64,000 nt of DNA from Heloderma charlesbogerti (Eukaryota > Chordata > Lepidosauria > Squamata > Helodermatidae): NCBI GenBank assembly GCA_026122225.1, contig JANEZZ010002062.1, positions 372,001 through 436,000 of the forward strand. The letters run 5' to 3'. Numbering within the stretch: the first letter of the stretch is position 1; each line of letters begins with the position of its first letter. The position numbers were made by a program, and so were the translations under genes. The notes under the pieces were generated by a model, which saw only the letters and a list, made by a program, of their open reading frames with translations, did no database searches and was not told the origin of the DNA. This document shows, in pieces, positions 1 to 10,690 of the stretch.

Positions 1-306
1 CAGTCTGTGACATTTCTATGCAAAGCTCCAAGGCATCTAAGATAAACCTAGTGGCCATTCACAACAACAGTAATTGGCGACAACACCATCTTCCTAACTT
101 ATTGAAGAGTCTTGTGACAGCTTAAAGAGTGAAAGGTTTGGTATGGCAGATTTTGTGGTCAGTGCATCTTGGCTTCTTATTGGCACTCATTTGAACAAGG
201 CTCGGTTAACTCAGTAAGTGCTACAGATGCCACCAGTGGGTAGAATCCAATCGTATCATTCCACAAACCCAAATAGCTGAATCTTTTTGTTGCACAAGCG
301 GTTGGC

Positions 307-405
307 CATTATGCTTGTGCGAGTCGGTCATGCAAGCCAGTTGTGCGAGCAGTTGTGCGAGCAGTTGTGCAAGCTGGTTGCACAACTGCTTGCACAAGCA
401 TAATG
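307..405. repeat. Fold-back hairpin with internal 12-bp tandem repeat
   Basis: The outer arms CATTATGCTTGTGC (307-320) and its exact reverse complement (392-405) enclose a second perfect stem, AGCAGTTGTGCAA (360-372), a 5-nt loop, and its complement (378-390). A 12-bp unit, GAGCAGTTGTGC, is repeated about 2.5 times inside. It looks like a small fold-back element. I cannot assign a family, and no clear target duplication is visible. Confidence 0.75.
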
Positions 406-762
406 CAAATGCTTGTGCAAACGTAACCTCTCTTGCGCATAGTTCAGAACCTATTTTCGGCCAGTGCTATGTCACCTGCACTAACGGAATGTCACAGTTG
501 GATACTGCCCAATGTCCGTGGGAATTGCTATGTAGCTGAATCCCAGCCAGGAGTGGAGCTTTGACGGAGGTTGTGAAACTGTAGGGTTAAATGTGTTGCT
601 TGGCCCAGCAGACTCTTGGCAAAACTCCCTGGAAGACTTGGCAGGCCTAAGAGATTTATCCTTGATAGTAATAACAATTTGTGCCTTGCCATTGATCCTC
701 CTTGGCTTTGTTCTGCAAACAAAGTTAACTTACCCCTGCATTTCAAAATCCACATTCGTTTA

Positions 763-873
763 ATGCCTTTATTAGGCCAATCAAAAGATCACCAAAAATG
801 TGCAAGCTTTTGAGATCTCTAGATCTCTTCCATCAAGCAAGATCTTCCGAAAAGCAGCTTTGGTGGGCGGGGA
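763..873 (-). mobile_element. Penelope-like or unclassified repeat fragment, copy 1
   Basis: This segment matches 1187-1297 over its whole length (shared blocks such as AAAATGTGCAAGCTTTTGA). Read on the minus strand it carries a degenerate CTTGATGGA, a GAGATCT/AGATCTC stem and AAAAGC, the layout of a decayed hammerhead-like core. Penelope-like retroelements are known to carry such cores, but no Penelope protein is seen here, so the class is inferred. Confidence 0.45.
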
Positions 874-921
874 TAATTAAGACTGCAATTGAATAAAAGA
901 AGAAACAAAATGTTCTTTTGA

Positions 922-1020
922 AACAGGCGTGGGCAGCATGTAGCCCCCACTGTGGCTCCCACTGCGCCCCCATTTATTTTAAAATGTGGGGAGTTTGGGG
1001 GGAAAATGGATCTGGCCCAG
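922..1020. mobile_element. Possible hAT MITE fragment
   Basis: The segment opens with AACAGGCGTGGGCAGCATG, close to the CAGGGGTGGGCA-type terminal repeat used by other hAT MITEs in this window. It continues with GC-rich sequence, and no matching right terminus is visible. It may be a truncated copy or a chance resemblance. Confidence 0.3.
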
Positions 1021-1092
1021 CTACAGTCACAGTGTCTGCATGTTTAGAATCCCAACTTCATTGTGTGACTGAATGTGCAGACACCATGACTT

Positions 1093-1178
1093 AGGAAGCT
1101 GTCATATACTGACTCAGACCTTTGGTCCATCTTGCCCAGGATTATTGACTGACTGGCAGCATCTCTCCAGCATCTGAC
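1093..1178 (-). mobile_element. tRNA-Ala SINE, 3' fragment
   Basis: The sequence matches the body of the tRNA-Ala-headed SINE in reverse (blocks GACTCAGACCTTTGGTCCAT and GACTGGCAGC), as seen complete at 59365-59562. The tRNA head is missing. The next 110 bases are a different repeat, so this copy is truncated or interrupted. Confidence 0.7.
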
Positions 1179-1186
1179 TAAGTATA

Positions 1187-1297
1187 ATACCTCTATTAGG
1201 CAAACCAAAAGATCACCCAAAATGTGCAAGCTTTTGATATCTCCAGATGTTTTCATCAGGCAAGACGTTACAAAAAGCAGGTTTGGCAGGGGCGGGG
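1187..1297 (-). mobile_element. Penelope-like or unclassified repeat fragment, copy 2
   Basis: This is the second copy of the family at 763-873. On the minus strand it has an exact CTGATGA (1253-1259), a stem-like AACATCT/AGATATC segment, then AAAAGC. The following bases of both copies read toward a CTAATAGAGG/CTAATAAAGG end. Two copies within 500 bases may reflect local duplication or two insertions. Confidence 0.45.
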
Positions 1298-1317
1298 GAA
1301 TGGGGAGGGGGGGAAGA

Positions 1318-1490
1318 TGACTTGTGGAGCCCCTGCTTTGCATGCAGAAGGTCCCAGGTTCAATCCCCGGCATCTCCAGGTGGGGTGGAAAAACTCCTGC
1401 CTGAAACCCTGGGGAGCTGCTGCCAGTCAGTGTTGACAATACTGGGCTAGGTGGACCAATGGAAGGCAGCTTCTGATGTAAAAATAATAA
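1318..1490 (+). mobile_element. tRNA-Ala-headed SINE
   Basis: The head TTTGCATGCAGAAGGTCCCA followed by GGTTCAATCCC (B box, 1357-1367) is the anticodon-to-T-arm part of a tRNA-Ala(TGC)-like gene. The body (CATCTCCAGG, CTGCCAGTCAGTGT, GGACCAATGG) recurs in the other copies of this window. The tail is AT-rich (AAAATAATAAATCC). The A-box end is degraded, so this is a 5'-damaged pol III retroposon, not a tRNA gene. Confidence 0.85.
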
Positions 1491-1834
1491 ATCCATAAAT
1501 CGTTGGAGATGATGGCTACAGCCTTACAAGAGTGGGGAAATACGCCTGTCCCAAACAGTTTACTGTTATGGGGTAATGAATACGACATTATTTTATCACA
1601 ATAGTCTGCTTCTTGGAATCTAGATCAGGTTGCCAACCAGCACCCCCCACCCCCTGGAAAAAGCATGCATAGGCATGCACACACACAGGTTGGCCAGGTT
1701 TCCTTTTTCTTTTGGGCCAGCTTCCAGGAAAGAAAGGGCTCAAGGCCATCACTGCTCCCCTTTAAGTTGTACACCTCGGGCCCAAGCTGGGCAGCCCCCC
1801 GCCTTGCAGGATCTACTCTGTGTTTTAACTAGAA

Positions 1835-1952
1835 CTTCTAGATCTGCCAACTGGAGCCAGGTGCAGAATAGTGGCACCAGGTGGTGCAGAATAGTGGATC
1901 TTCTAGATCTGCCAACTGGAGCCAGGTGCAGAATAGTGGCGCCAGGTGGTGC
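1835..1952. repeat. 65-bp tandem duplication
   Basis: A unit beginning CTTCTAGATCTGCCAACTGG occurs at 1835 and again at 1900, offset by 65 bases and nearly identical over about 55 bases. Only two copies exist. The near identity suggests a recent slippage or unequal-crossover event. Confidence 0.85.
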
Positions 1953-2180
1953 CTGCCTGCAGCTTGGTGGGGGCCATGCATGAGCTCCAGGCAACCAGGG
2001 AGTCTGGGGAGAGATCTGGCCTTGCTGTCTCCTCTCCCAGTCTTTAATGTGGAGCCTGCTGATGAATGGGGCTTCTTGTTCTAAAACAAAAGCATGAGAA
2101 GGATGCCCCCCTCTCTGGCTGAAAGAATTTAGGGCTAGAGGGTGCTAAGTAGGCTTTTATGGTTGCACCAAACACTTCTC

Positions 2181-2316
2181 CAGCATGCCCCAACCTGGTG
2201 CCCTGCAGTTGTTTTGGACTGCAACTCCCATCAGCCCTAGCCAGCATAACCAGTGGTCAAGAATCCTGGGTGTTGTAATCCTGAACATCTGGTGGGCTGC
2301 AGCTTGGGAAAGGCTG
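2181..2316. mobile_element. Palindromic hAT MITE, ACAACTCCCATCA family
   Basis: The left half (CCCCAACCTGGTGCCCTGCA, GGACTGCAACTCCCATCA) is mirrored by the right half (GTTGTAATCCTGAACATCTG, TTGGGAAAGGCTG). The whole element is a fold-back with a central AGCCAGCAT loop. Members elsewhere in this window keep 8-bp flanking duplications, which is why I place the family in hAT. Here the flanks no longer match. Confidence 0.8.
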
Positions 2317-2888
2317 CCCAGTAAAACACAGTCACGTGACAAAGCATTTCCACATAACTGTCTGGTGAAGACCAAACTCTCACAGTTTCTGATCCTTTTA
2401 TAGGGCGGAGCCTCCAAAACTCACACCTGCAGATCTACCTAATTACTTAAACACCGGATTCTAATTATTCCCTTTAATTGAGCTGATGCAACCAGAGGTT
2501 CACTTACTTTTTCACATACCCTGACTCTTAAGTACTCATTGTTTGTTTACTTTATACATTGTTTTATTTCATGAGACATGGAATTGGATAATGTGAACCC
2601 TATTGGAAATCTGGAAAAGGACTGGTTTTGATTAATGGTAAAACTTTGGAATTTCCATAATTATCATTAGGGTTTACAAACCTTTTCTCACCACTGTAAG
2701 TGCCTTCCCCTCTTGCTACTTCCTCTATACAGTCTGCACAAGATTGAAACTGGACTCGTTCATATATTTTTCTCAATAAAAAAATGTCATCCATCCATGC
2801 TATCAAAGACAAAGTGCTTAAAGTTCCTGTGACTTCGGTGCTGTCACTTGAGCAGAATTGAAAGAAAGCCACACCTGCACCCCACAAA

Positions 2889-2890
<2 letters not shown>

Positions 2891-2943
<53 letters not shown>
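2891..2943. repeat. (CTTT)n microsatellite
   Basis: About 13 uninterrupted CTTT units. Confidence 0.98.
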
Positions 2944-2944
<1 letters not shown>

Positions 2945-4303
2945 ACTCTATAAGTCCTGAAGATAACCTCTCAAGAATTTGCAGGTTACTTTCGTAGGCG
3001 TACCTCTGCGATGTTTGTTGTTATCACAAAAAGGGGAAGCAAATCCCTTTTTGACCCTCGCCAAACTGTACATTCTGCTTTTGTACAATCCCCCCTTGCA
3101 CCAATCTGTCTGAAATTTGGTAGGCTTCATCTCCCTCAGAAGGGGATACTGTGCCTGCAGATTTCATCTGATTCTGTTAAAGAGCAAAAAATTAAAGAAA
3201 AAAATTAAAAGAAAACATATAGCCATTAACTGATTTCTCAGTGATACTGAATTGGGGATCATAAAGCTTTAGTGATCCTGAAGCGGGGTTCTGATTTGGG
3301 TCTGAGCTGATTTGGGTGGCCTCCAAAGTGGTCCAGGCTGAGTTGGGCTATTTTCCTGGGTTGCCGAAGCCGAGTCCAAACCAAACCTTGTGCTTGGTGC
3401 ATAATCCGAAAACCAGTTTTACCTTTTGTATTTCTCTGCCATAGGCAGATAGATAACTTTTGTCCTGGCTTCCATCCCAAACCTGTCATTTCGTTGGGTT
3501 CTTCCCTCTGACTTGGTGGACTTTGAACACAGGAACAACCAGAATACTTTATTTCAAGAGTTGGCAACACTAGGTTTGGGGCGAGTAGCGATGCTTCCTT
3601 TCTTTCATGCGTTTTCACAGCTGCGGTGATCCTGTGGTTGTTGTTCTGCAAATTAAGAATGTATGGTTGAAGAGAGAAAGAGGCTTGCCCAAGGTTGCAG
3701 TCTGTCAAGACAACATCCCTGTGCAGTAGCAATTTGAAGATCATTGTATGTGGCAGTCTCCCATGACTGTGCTTTTTGGTACACACGTACGTATGTGTGT
3801 GTGTGTGTGTGTGGACAAATGGCCATCCGTTGTACATTCTGGCTTATCTGTGTTGTTCTTTTTAAATTGAGGGCCTATAGTAATCTAGGCTTTTTTCTTT
3901 TCTTTTTTTTTTAAGGAAAGAAAAAGATAAAATAGTTTTGCTGCAGGCTTTATACTTTATGCATCTGAAGTGGCCTTGAGTCCATGAAAAGATGTGCCCC
4001 AATAGATTTCCTCAGTCTTGAAGATGCCACAGGATTCTTGGTGTTTTTGGCTACCAGAGACTGACACTGCTTCTCCTCTGGAGTCATAATGGTGGCAGTT
4101 AAAGGCTTAGATGTTTGACTGTTGCCATTCATGCCTAGGCATGCTGTTAGATGCACAGAACTCCTTTAAGTGTAGGAATTTTGTCTGAAGTGACCCTCCT
4201 GCTCTGGAGGCTTGAACCCCAGAGCTGTTACCTTCCATCACCACTCAGGGGGCCAAATGTGGTCTTTAAAATGCTTCACACAGCTGGAGGCTTAGCCCTA
4301 AAT

Positions 4304-4512
4304 CAGGGGTAGGTAGCCTGCTGTCCAGATGTTTTGGACTACAACACCCCTCATCCTTAACCAGCATGGCCAATGATCAAGGATTATGGGAGTTGCATCC
4401 TGCAGATGTTTTTGACTACAACTGCCATAATCCCTCATCTTTGGGCATGTTGGCTGGTAATGATGGGAGTTGTAATCCCAAACATTGGAGGGTACCAGGT
4501 TGCCTACATCTG
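4304..4512. mobile_element. Palindromic hAT MITE with an extra arm
   Basis: It starts CAGGGGTAGGTAGCCTG and ends CCAGGTTGCCTACATCTG, which are inverted copies of one terminus. The GACTACAAC...ATCC arm occurs twice in direct order before the final inverted arm, so the element is about 75 bases longer than its relatives. The 8-bp flanks CCCTAAAT (4296-4303) and CCTGAAAT (4513-4520) agree at six positions, as expected for an aged hAT target duplication. Confidence 0.8.
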
Positions 4513-4551
4513 CCTGAAATGGTCTGTGAAAAGGCCCCTAACCTTTCTGGG

Positions 4552-4788
4552 TCGCTGTGGGCACATTTGGAATTTTGAGAGTGTGTTGTGGGGGCTCTCA
4601 CAAAATGGCTACCATGGTGGATAGGGCCAGTTACAAAACACCTGTTTCCTAGAAGGCAAACTCTTGAGACTGAAGGAAAAGTAACTTGCCCAAAAACCTA
4701 AGTACAAGGAAGAGGTGGGGGCTGAGCTCTGAAACATAGAACCACTCTGTTGAACCCCAAAAGAGATGGCACTGGAGGGCAGAACTTC
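4552..4788 (+). mobile_element. hAT-type element fragment (family of 30933-32128)
   Basis: Shares GTGGGCACATTTGGAATTTT, CACAAAATGGCTACCA and GCTGAGCTCTGAA-like blocks, in opposite orientation, with the element at 30933-32128. It lacks the outer CAGGGGTC-type terminus, so the copy is truncated on both sides. Confidence 0.6.
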
Positions 4789-4992
4789 ACTTTGCAGCAT
4801 GCCAGCCTCCCAATTAATAAAAAATAAATTTTAAAAAATCTTAAGAAATAAAATAAACATCAGGAGGGGCAGGAAGCCTCTTGGATGCCAAGAGAGGAGC
4901 GTGTGGGCTCATTGGTGTCTATGCGCACCACGTTGGAGACCCAGGGACCTGGCTACCTTAGGGACTATCTTTTTCCATATAGAGCTTTAACA

Positions 4993-5112
4993 ACATAAGG
5001 AGAGCCCTGCTGGACCAGACAAAAGGTCTATTTAGTCCTGCATTCTGTTCCCGCAGCGGTCAGCCAGATGCCTCTGGGAAACATCTGCCCACTTGTGCTC
5101 CTGAGCAACCAC
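4993..5112 (+). mobile_element. Interspersed repeat, GAGCCCTGCTGGACCAGAC family
   Basis: One of about six copies in the window (also 11622-11696, 13025-13107, 43868-44032, 52293-52330, 52383-52500). The shared core is GAGCCCTGCTGG, CAGACAAAAGGTC and AGATGCCTCTGGGAA. I recognise it as a common squamate repeat but cannot name its class. No terminal repeats or poly(A) tail are visible. Confidence 0.65.
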
Positions 5113-5305
5113 TTTAAGATCCGCCATGGAGGCCTTGGTGCCTGTGCAATCACCTGTTGCTAATTATTATTCTTTCCACCTTATCAAGCACCTACATTTG
5201 TCTAAGCACTGCTCAGGTCTGAAAAGATAAGTCAGTGCTTGCCTACAATTGGAAAGCGGTGATACCAAAGGAACAGTGAGGGCAGAGGAAAGCGAGCAAA
5301 TCCTG

Positions 5306-5392
5306 CCTGCAATCCATGGCACGCTTGCCTGGGAGTAAGTCCCGTTGAACCCGGTGGGACTTACTCCTGAGTAGATACGCATGGGATTGTGC
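5306..5392. mobile_element. Palindromic MITE, GCAATCCTAT family (PIF/Harbinger-like)
   Basis: A fold-back whose arms contain GGGAGTAAGTCCCGTTGAA and GGGACTTACTCCTGAGTA, with decayed TGCAATCC and GGATTGTGC ends. Related copies lie at 38999, 40582, 41745 and 43695. The superfamily is inferred from the GGGC-type ends and TTA flanks of related elements. Confidence 0.7.
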
Positions 5393-5457
5393 TATTAGGC
5401 ATCAATTCTTGACCTTACATGATCTCAGCAGTATTGCCTGACCTGGATAGGTGGGCC

Positions 5458-5556
5458 CAGTGGATGCTGGTGGCCCCGATGTCAGTGGGGCAGTGAATCC
5501 GCTCTGGGTTTCAGCCAGAACTGGTCAGTACTCTAAAGGAGCTATCCAAGGTGCGA
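5458..5556. mobile_element. hAT MITE, CAGTGGAGGCTGG family, half copy
   Basis: Begins CAGTGGATGCTGGTGGCCCC and continues through CAGTGAATCCGCTCTGGGTT and CTCTAAAGGAGCTATCCAAG. It matches the left half of the complete copies at 29611-29830 and 62096-62276. The inverted right half is absent. Confidence 0.75.
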
Positions 5557-5559
5557 CCT

Positions 5560-6110
5560 CTGTTCTTTAAGTACACGTACCCGCTTGACCCAACAGCCCT
5601 TCGTGAGTTCAAGAGACTTTTTAGTAACTGTGCCATGGCCCAGGAATACCTTTCCTGTGGAAATCCTTTGAGCCCCCTCTCTGGCTCCTTTTCATAATCA
5701 TTTTAAATACTGCTCTGTTTTGGACAGGCGTTTTATATTTAATTTGATTGCTGCCTGGCTTCTCTGTCTTAGATTCCAATAATTCAGCTAAAGGCAGCAA
5801 GAACCTGTGTATACGTACTTCCGTTTTTGTAGTTGTTACTGTTCTGAAGTGGCTTTGAGTGTGCTGTCTCTCTCTCTCTCTCTCTCTCTGCCTAACTTAA
5901 ATTGTAGGGTTTTTGTGATTATAGAAAATGGGAACGTGCACCATCTTCTACCTACTTAGCAGGGATGTTGTGGTGATAATAATGGCAACACACATACTGT
6001 GTATTTTGCCTTGAGTTCTTTGGAGGAAAGGTAAGGCAGGTTATAAATATATCTAAAAAAGAATGAAATCATCATCATCATAAAATAAAATCTTTCTGCA
6101 TCTTCACCGG
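5560..6110. other. No recognisable feature apart from a (TC)n run
   Basis: I see no conserved coding frame, terminal repeats or family resemblance in this stretch. A (TC)n microsatellite occupies about 5869-5889, and a short ATC-rich run (ATCATCATC) lies near 6069. Confidence 0.5.
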
Positions 6111-6117
6111 TGGAGAT

Positions 6118-6735
6118 TATTTATTTATTTATTACATTTCTATATTGCCCAATAACTGAAGCAAGCTTGCTTGCTTGCTTGCTTGCTTGATTTATTTATT
6201 TATACTATTTCTATACTGCTTGATATAAGATCTCTAAGCAGTTTACATAAGAAATAGGCTTTTATACTGTATTTTATGTATATGTACGCAAACGCACGCA
6301 TGCGTGCACACGCACATGCATGCACGCACACACAATTTCAGATAATAAATACATTAAAAACATTGGAGAAGTGGTAAAATAGAGCAGATCAATTACATGT
6401 CAGGGAAAGCCTGAGCAAACAGGTGTGTCTTCAGGAGTTTGCCAGTTTCCGCCTCTTGGGCCACTCATGAAAGAGCATTCCAGATGGCAGGAGCCACTAC
6501 TGAGAAGGCCCACTCATGAGCTGTTATTTGACGACATGTTGTTGGGATGATGTTTGGTGAGCATTGCAAGTATAGTTTCTGTTGTTGTTTCCTGCCTGTC
6601 AGTACGATGAATAGCCTGTAGGTGGCAGCCTTGGTGAACTGTGCTGAACCATTCAGGTATCCTCTTCGTGGGATGCTGGAACTACTTGCGTGGTAACTGG
6701 GGAGAGGGCCATTGGACCCTCTATGCAGAGGCAAG
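6118..6735 (-). mobile_element. L2-like LINE 3' fragment
   Basis: On the minus strand a decayed frame includes AFSVVAPAIWNALS, a close variant of the FSVVAPTLWNSLP tail of the intact L2 frame at 55540-57456. It is followed by an A/T-rich 3' region with CTATACTGC and TATTGCCC motifs and a TAAATAAATAA tail at 6120. A (CTTG)n run interrupts the tail near 6162-6190. The 5' end is truncated and the reading frame broken. Confidence 0.7.
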
Positions 6736-6998
6736 CCTGAGGCTCCTGTTTAGTCTGCTGTAGCCACCAGTCCCTGACTCATGTACCTGTAGGAGCCACA
6801 TGGCTGCTGCATTCATGGTTTTTACATTTTCTAGGTGTACAGTTCGGATGCCTAAACTGCACACTGTGAAGGGGTCCTGAGAGGGGATGTTCCAAACTGC
6901 TGGGGATAATGGTTTTGGGAGCCTGGGGGAAGCTAATCCCCAGGGATCTCTACTTGCCTAGATGCCATGTAATATACCACCAGTCTTGAGGTCCTTTA

Positions 6999-7420
6999 GG
7001 GCACAGTCCTATAGAGATAGACGGGTGCCTCCGACCTCCCTTGAAGTTGGAGGTGACCACCTATCCAGTGCAGGGCAGAAGCAGCATGGAGGAGAGGGTT
7101 CCAGAGGAGAAGGTTTCCTCCATGCTGCAGCCGCCTTGCACTTTGCCTCAGAACGCACGTCTAAGTGCGGCTTCAGGGAGGGGGCAGGAACTGAGCTGGA
7201 GACCACATAGGAAGCTGTCTAAAACAGCTTCGGTGGCCTTCTCCCATCCCTGGCCCCAGGAACACCCCATTTTCATCATGGAGGCAGCAGTGGCATGGTT
7301 CTCTCCACTTGAGCTACGAGGGGCCTCGGGAGCACAGTTTCCTGGCTATGAGCTTGGAGCTGGGAAACCAAAAAATCCTATCTCCCCCAGACGCTGTCTA
7401 GGGGCCATAAGATTGCTCTC
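6999..7420. mobile_element. Possible PIF/Harbinger-like non-autonomous element
   Basis: GGGCACAGTCCTATAG at the left and AAGATTGCTCTC at the right are bounded by TTA on each side (6996-6998 and 7421-7423), the target-site size of PIF/Harbinger elements. Inside, GCAGCATGGAGGA and TCCTCCATGCTGC form an inverted pair around 7080-7125. The terminal match is weak, so the limits are tentative. Confidence 0.35.
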
Positions 7421-7429
7421 TTAGCCAGT

Positions 7430-8110
7430 TTCCTCTACTAATTCTTTGTACTCTGCCTTCATATTCCATCTCTCCCAGGGCAAAATCTGGCAGGCAGGAA
7501 TGGCTCCTCTGTTCATGTTTGTTCCTCATTCCTACCAATGAGGAATGGTGGTGGGGGTGGTAGGTGTGGGTGTGGGGAGAGAACAGGGAAGCCACTGGAC
7601 TGCAACTGGGTCTGGATCCTTTCGAGAGGTAGGTCTTTAGCTATCATCCTTCCATGCCCTCTCTTCACTAGCGGCTTTCAGCAAACAGAGAGTCAATGGT
7701 TTTGATGTGTTTGTGGGGTGATACCTGAAATTGGGAGAGGCTGCTAGAGGTAGAATCTGCAATGTAGGCTCAGTTCAGCTTCCTTCCCTAAGTTCCCTTC
7801 CAGCCATTAACTGCGGCTCTGCATGACGTTGTCCCCCAAGACCAACCGGGTTCTCTTCTAACCATGGTTTGCAAGCTCACTTCCAACCCTGGCTTCCAAC
7901 CTTGGTTCAGATGGGAACCCTGGTTAGCATTAACTATGGCTAGCCTTGGCACACATGCAGTGTTAGCACCAAGGAAGGAACGAAGGCAAGGCATTTGTCT
8001 GGAAAGGAGGCAGGAGTGTGCATTCGTTAGGATGGCTCCTGGCTTCAAAGCATGGTTTTCAGGGAGCCATTGTTCAATATCTGCCCTGGACCACTGACTT
8101 GTCAACAGGT
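7430..8110. other. No recognisable gene or repeat
   Basis: I see no coding frame of note. Between 7862 and 8060 short motifs such as ACCATGG, AACCCTGG and GGTTAGC recur loosely in both orientations, which may be the remains of an old fold-back element, but I cannot define its ends. Confidence 0.4.
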
Positions 8111-8117
8111 CTGTCAC

Positions 8118-8400
8118 CTAAATATTGTTAATCATCCCTGCTTCTCTTTAATTAAGTGCTTCTTTAAATTATAGTGACCTGAAGCAAGCACAGTTCCTGC
8201 TGCTGCTCCGTTATGCTGCCTGTCTTTCTCTCCTCCCCCCCGGCCCCCCCCCGTCACTTCCCAACCAACTGTGCTGATGTTCTAGCTAATGGACCTGCCG
8301 GTGAGAGCCGTTTTAATTCATGCTGCCGCATGATGCCTGCTTTAGGCATAAAAAACCATTTGGCATCAAAACTGTATGCAGTGTTTTTTGTTTTTGGTAA
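8118..8400. other. AT-rich non-repeat segment, candidate conserved element
   Basis: CTTTAATTAAGTGCTTCTTTAAATTATAG and the stretch around CATGCTGCCGCATGATGCCTG match no repeat recognised in this window and have the homeodomain-site-rich look of vertebrate conserved non-coding DNA. This is only a compositional impression; a C-rich run separates the two parts near 8225-8252. Confidence 0.25.
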
Positions 8401-8419
8401 AAAAAGAAAAGAAAAGAAA

Positions 8420-10600
8420 AAAAGAGACATTAAAGTTAACAGAATCTGTGCACAGGAGGTTAAGAAGCAAATGATTCCCCTGAATGCCTGAATGCATGAG
8501 GCTTGTGATGTGTGCCGGTGATGTGCTGTTGCCTTTGAAACGAGAGGAGAATGCCTGATTGTATTTCACCATCTTCCGCCTACTAATTCTCCACTAACTA
8601 CAAAGTGAAGGGGAGTGTGTGTGGGAGCAAGGGCCCTGGGAGCGGCTCCCCCCCCCCACCATTCCCACAGCACTCCTGGTGGGAGGATGGTGTATTTAAA
8701 AACCTGTCTGTCAATGCAAAGAAGGAATTTTCCTGTATCTCTCCCCCCCCCCCCGCGCCACACACAAAAGCTTTTGAGCTGTTAAACCACATTTTTCTAG
8801 GAGGACATCTCCTGGGATTGAATTTTCACTGGAAGGGACATCCTCTTTTCTGGAAGCTGTGCTTGCCTAATCTGTTAGGACTGGTGGGGTGGTGGGGGAA
8901 TGCACTTGGTATATGCTCAGAAACACCCTGTTATAATTTCACATATTCCAGGGCAAAATCATAGCATTTCTTTCCTTTTCCTAAACAGAGGTCAAGAGAC
9001 CAAATTCTGGCTCAAATTAACCCCTGCGTAAAAGCTTTCAAGAGGCGTGTCTGAGCAGCGGGGAGATGAATGCACTCTGTGCGTGCTTGGGTATACTCTG
9101 TTAGAAGGACTTTACATGTTCAGGAGCAGAGTCCTGGCACTGTAAATGGGCTGTGCCGATAAGCACTGTGTAAAATGTAGTGTGGGCGATTAGGGGCTTT
9201 AAGAGTCAGGGGAGGGAAGAAGTGGTCCATCAGCCTGCTCTGTTAATCCCAGGTTCTTCTGTTGGTGTTCACAGCTGTCATGGCATATAGCACCTGTGGA
9301 TTCCAGAATCTGAAATGGTATTTACTGAATTAGGTGCTGGGGGCCATGGCTGTGGGTCGTTTGGCTCCCTGCCTCCTTTCTCCAGGTGCATCCTTTGTGC
9401 CCCAGCAAGGGAGCGGTTGTCCTTCCTGCCTCCACTGTGCATCTCTGCCCATGGGATCCATCTGGCAAAGACCTCAGGAGAGGGATGAGTTGTCCGCGGC
9501 AGGAGCAGCCACACCGCAAGCACGTTTGACTGCAGCGTTGTGGTGTTTATCCTCTTCCTTGGCAGATTTTCATAAATCAAACTGGCGGCGAGCGCGTGGT
9601 GGAGCTGCGCAGGGCCCAAGCGTTCCTCGGCAGCACTCGGCAAGTGCCCCCCCTCCCTGAAGCCCCCCTTCTCTGGCTTCTCACTGTCATTCTCCGGTGT
9701 TCCCACTGCTGCCCGGGCTGCCGGTCTTGACAACTCCTTGATGCCTTTTTTGTACTTTGCCATTTCTGTTTGCTTTGTGCTCGAAAGCCCCAAAGCCGTT
9801 TCTTACTGTGGGTTTAGGAAAGTGGTGCAGTCGCTTCACTCTCAGCTTACTGTGCCAGGCTGTGGCGGCGATGCCGAGATGGAGGGGTGGGAAAATGCTC
9901 ACTGCCCAGAGGTCATGCTCATCATGTTCGTTAGTTTGTTTGAGATGGATTCCCCCACCCTGCTCTCGTTGTGCTTTTAAAAAGCTATGTCTACATGGTT
10001 AATGCTGCCAGCATCTCTCCGGCTTCTGAGGTTTCCGGCATGTGTTGCCCATACACTTCCAAGCCTATCTTTGTCACTATGAGAGCTAGAAACTTGCTTC
10101 CTTTAAAAAGAAAAGAAAGCTGAGATCCTCAGCAAGCTGGATTCTAGACTCACCATCACATTCTACTCTCCCCTCCCACATTCCTGCCTAATCTCACCCT
10201 AGACCTCATCCTTAGTATGATGCCAGCTAGGACAACATGGAGTGGCACTTTCTCACCCTTGCTACATTTCATACTCTGTCCCAAGCTAACTGCCCACGGG
10301 AGACCGGAGTTTGGAGGGGCACATGCTTCAGGTCTGAATCCAGGTAGCTGCTTGTTAACAATTAGGAATTATTGGTCAGGGTCATTCAGGTCAGTTTTCA
10401 CTGCTGTGTTTTCACTAGACTCCTGAGGTCCACTGAGTACAACATAGTGTCTCAGGACATAAATATGTGGAACAAGGGTGCCTCTGAGCACATGTTCCTC
10501 CCAGTGGTTCATTTTCTGCCCCCCCAAGCTTTCTTGGCTTTCAGCAGCCTAATTTTAGGAGTGGGGGAGGGAAGGGCTTTTTGTTGTTGCTCTTGCTAAA
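8420..10600. other. Mostly unassigned single-copy-looking DNA
   Basis: No complete repeat or plausible exon is visible. Poly-C runs occur near 8650-8660 and 8743-8753. The section 9480-9650 is relatively rich in GC and CpG but has no open frame with recognisable protein features. I have no functional assignment. Confidence 0.45.
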
Positions 10601-10604
10601 CCAT

Positions 10605-10690
10605 TGGGAGTCCGAAATCCCTGCTGATCTACTGCAGATTACCCGAAGATCTACCAGTAGATCCCCATCTACTTTCTGCCTTCCCCTGAT
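10605..10690 (-). mobile_element. hAT MITE fragment, GTGGGCAGA/GTAGATC family
   Basis: Reverse complement of the left part of the element at 60583-60962: shared blocks are GATCTACTGCAGATTACCC, GATCTACCAGTAGATC and CTTTCTGCCTTCCCCTG. The other end is missing. Confidence 0.7.

Noticed and set aside
1044..1496. 150-codon minus-strand frame
   Set aside because: It covers two SINE fragments and a repeat in antisense and has no independent support.
3259..3837. 192-codon minus-strand frame
   Set aside because: No recognisable domain, ends in a translated GT run (HTHTHTH), and no splice or start context supports a gene.
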